From Micromonospora sp. NBC_00421 (GTDB lineage: Bacteria; Actinomycetota; Actinomycetes; Mycobacteriales; Micromonosporaceae): a stretch of 64,000 bases of DNA. This document shows positions 62,127-64,000 of the stretch, one piece after another. The DNA is taken from positions 6,313,001 through 6,377,000 of the forward strand of contig NZ_CP107929.1 in NCBI RefSeq assembly GCF_036017915.1, in the 5' to 3' direction. Made by a program: the position numbers and the translations under genes. Under the pieces are notes generated by a model. That model did no database searches. It worked only from the letters and a program-made list of their open reading frames with translations, and was not told the DNA's origin. Numbering within the stretch: position 1 is the first letter of the stretch; each line of letters starts with the position of its first letter.

Positions 62127-64000
62127 TCAGAGCTTGGCGAGGCGCTCCAGCGCACCCTGGGCCACCTCGGGCCGGGTGGTGTACCAGAACGGGGGCAGCG
62201 AGCGGCGCAGGAACGGGCCGTAGCCGCGCGCCGTCTCCAGCCGCGAGTCGAGGACCGCCACCACCCCCCGGTCGCCGGTGGCCCGGATCAGCCGGCCCAC
62301 CCCCTGGGCCAGCCGGACTGCGGCGATCGGCACGCTGACCGCCGAGAAGCCGGAGCCGCCACCCGCGTCCACCGCCGCCGCGCGGGCCGCCGCCAGCGGC
62401 TCGTCGGGGCGGGGGAAGGGCAACCTGTCGATCACCACCAGCTGGCACGAGTCGCCCGGCACGTCCACCCCCTGCCAGAGCGACATCACCCCGAACAGGC
62501 AGCTCGACCGCTCCTCCCGGAACCGGCGCACCAGCAGCGGCAACGCCTCCTCGCCCTGGAGCAGCACCGGCAGGTCGGTGCGCGCCCGGAGCAGCTCCGC
62601 CGCCTGCTGCGCGGCCCGTCGCGAGGAGAACAACCCGAGGGTACGACCACCGAGCGCGCCGACCAGCCGCAGCAACTCCTCGCCGGCCGCCTCGGGCAAC
62701 CCGGAGACGCTGGGCCGGGGCAGGTGCGCGGCGACGTACAGGATGCCCTGCCTGGCGTAGTCGAACGGTGAGCCGACGTCCAGCGACGACCAGCCCGGCC
62801 CCGAGGTGGCCGGTACGACGCCGGTGGCGGGCCGGCTGCCCGGTGTGGTCGCCACCCCGCCGTGGCCGGCGACGCCTGCGGTGGGCCGACCCCCGGCACC
62901 CGGCTCGGCGGGCGGGGCACCCGTGGGCGAACCACCCGGGACGGCGGCGGTCGACCGGCCCGCGGCGGCGGTGGCCAGTGCGGCGGCGGCCGGGGACGGC
63001 GGGGCGGGCGGTGGCGCGTCCAGGCCGAGCGCCCTGGCGACCGTGTCGAACCGACCGCCCAGCGCCAACGTCGCCGAGGTGGCGACCACGGTGCGCTCGT
63101 CGTACAGGTGGGTGGAGAGGGTGCCGGCGACCGACAGCGGCGCGACCACAAGCGCCCGGCGGCTGCCGTTGTCCGGTTTCTCCACCCAGGCCACGTCGTG
63201 GTCGGCCTCCTCCAGCAGCCGTTGCGCGGTGGCCGACAGCTCGTCGAGTGCCGCCTTTGCCTGCTGCTTGCGGACCGGGTCCGGGTCGTCGGCCTTGACG
63301 TCGCCGATCGCGTCGAGGGCGGCCCGGGTGGCCGCGTCGAGCAGCGTGCACGCCTCGCGCAACGGGCCGGGCAGCCCGCCGGTGAGCCGACCGGCCGGGG
63401 CCTCGCCCAGCCCGGCGGCGAGCGCGTCGCCGGCTTCGGTGAGCCGGTCGGCGACGTCCGGCCGCAGCAGCGGCCGGGCCCGGCGGGCGGACCTGTCGAT
63501 CAGTTCCGGCACCAGCTCGGCCTGGGCCGCCGAGGAGACCCGGTCGGCCAGCTCGTGCGCCTCGTCGACGATCAGCAGCTTGTGCGGCGGCACGATGTGC
63601 CGACCGGCCAGCATGTCCACCGCGAGCAGACTGTGGTTGGTGACCACCACGTCGGCCTCCCGGGCGCGGGCCCGGGACGCCTCGGCGAAGCACTCCTGGC
63701 CGAACGGGCAGCGGGACGCCCCCACGCACTCCCGGGCGGGCATCGAGACCAGCCGCCACGCCTGGTCGTCGACGCCCGGGTCCAGCTCGTCCCGGTCGCC
63801 GGTGTCGGTCTTCTCGGCCCAGTCGCGCAGCCGTTGGATCTGCTTGCCCATCCGGCCCGCCTCACCGAGCCACTTCGTCCCGCCGCCGGGCCGGGCGGCG
63901 GGGGCGTCGAAGAGGGTGTCCTCCGGCTCGTCCTCGGTGGAGTTGTCCAGCCGGGCCAGGCAGAGGTAGTGGTGCCGGCCCTTGAGTACGGCGAAGGTGG
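62127..64000 (-). CDS. dinG: DinG-family ATP-dependent helicase (5' end outside window)
   Basis: The frame stays open to the window edge (FAVLKGRHHYLCLARLDNS at the edge), so at least 624 aa are seen and the Walker A and start lie outside. Iron-sulphur cysteines: C in HHYLCLARL, then C-C-C in ECVGASRCPFGQECF. Motifs: TNHSLLAVD, Walker B IVDEAHEL, ATSATLALGG (motif III), SLWQGVDVPGDSCQLVVIDRLPFPRPDEPLAAAR, and QGVGRLIRATGDRGVVAVLDSR (motif VI). XPD-like 5'-3' helicase acting on damaged DNA or R-loops. Between the two helicase halves there is an unusual ~80-residue Ala/Gly/Pro insertion (62790-63030). Confidence 0.93.
   Translation of the reverse strand, partial: TFAVLKGRHHYLCLARLDNSTEDEPEDTLFDAPAARPGGGTKWLGEAGRMGKQIQRLRDWAEKTDTGDRDELDPGVDDQAWRLVSMPARECVGASRCPFGQECFAEASRARAREADVVVTNHSLLAVDMLAGRHIVPPHKLLIVDEAHELADRVSSAAQAELVPELIDRSARRARPLLRPDVADRLTEAGDALAAGLGEAPAGRLTGGLPGPLREACTLLDAATRAALDAIGDVKADDPDPVRKQQAKAALDELSATAQRLLEEADHDVAWVEKPDNGSRRALVVAPLSVAGTLSTHLYDERTVVATSATLALGGRFDTVARALGLDAPPPAPPSPAAAALATAAAGRSTAAVPGGSPTGAPPAEPGAGGRPTAGVAGHGGVATTPGSRPATGVVPATSGPGWSSLDVGSPFDYARQGILYVAAHLPRPSVSGLPEAAGEELLRLVGALGGRTLGLFSSRRAAQQAAELLRARTDLPVLLQGEEALPLLVRRFREERSSCLFGVMSLWQGVDVPGDSCQLVVIDRLPFPRPDEPLAAARAAAVDAGGGSGFSAVSVPIAAVRLAQGVGRLIRATGDRGVVAVLDSRLETARGYGPFLRRSLPPFWYTTRPEVAQGALERLAKL

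Overview
The window is a 64 kb chromosomal segment of a high-GC actinobacterium, most likely a Micromonosporaceae member (Micromonospora/Salinispora type). The evidence is the GC-rich third codon positions, frequent GTG/TTG starts, a four-gene conservon (histidine kinase, roadblock, DUF742, GTPase), paired CIRCE operators before groEL, tandem ATGA/GTGA gene overlaps, and about a dozen genes that lack a Shine-Dalgarno but carry a TANNNT box 5-7 nt before the start codon (leaderless promoters). No rRNA, tRNA, CRISPR array or complete transposase gene was seen.

Layout. 1-2980: end of an amino-acid permease, a PAP2 phosphatase and a DUF4032 kinase-like protein. 2981-3973: gene-free, packed with tandem repeats, a MITE-like element with about 40-bp terminal inverted repeats and a pentanucleotide microsatellite. 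3974-8004: amino-sugar catabolism (nagA, ROK kinase, SIS deaminase) divergent from a DeoR-type regulator, with two phased operators between. 8124-11323: ABC-2 exporter, DUF3263 protein, GNAT. 11717-14041: two-domain AAA ATPase. 14079-20167: conservon with an extra kinase-less sensor. 20539-24383: a hydrolase-ABC ATPase fusion plus its permease. 24380-25919: a decaying GntR/DivIVA cassette bordered by a 113-bp palindromic repeat that also occurs inside the element at 3.4 kb. 25935-31536: two-component system divergent from a lipoprotein/HlyD/MacB-type exporter operon. 31659-35562: secreted and membrane proteins (propeller, DoxX, lipoprotein).

35866-40311: SAM-I riboswitch directly joined to the ribosome binding site of thrC, a structured leader or small RNA with terminator before a tandem GNAT, then paaN. 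40375-44628: palindrome with flanking G-tracts, GNAT, cold-shock protein, membrane protein, CIRCE pair and groEL. 44690-55638: membrane subtilase, glpD, lipoprotein, FAD oxidase, DUF4031, HD protein, FUSC transporter, PrsW protease.

55908-59892 is the most unusual part: a translationally coupled operon of a secreted collagen-like protein with about 158 Gly-X-Y triplets (Y almost always Gln or Thr), a TPR lipoprotein, and a bifunctional glycosyltransferase-methyltransferase. It suggests a dedicated, post-translationally modified surface fibre. 59956-64000: small membrane protein, stand-alone GroES paralogue, AI-2E/PerM transporter and a partial DinG helicase.
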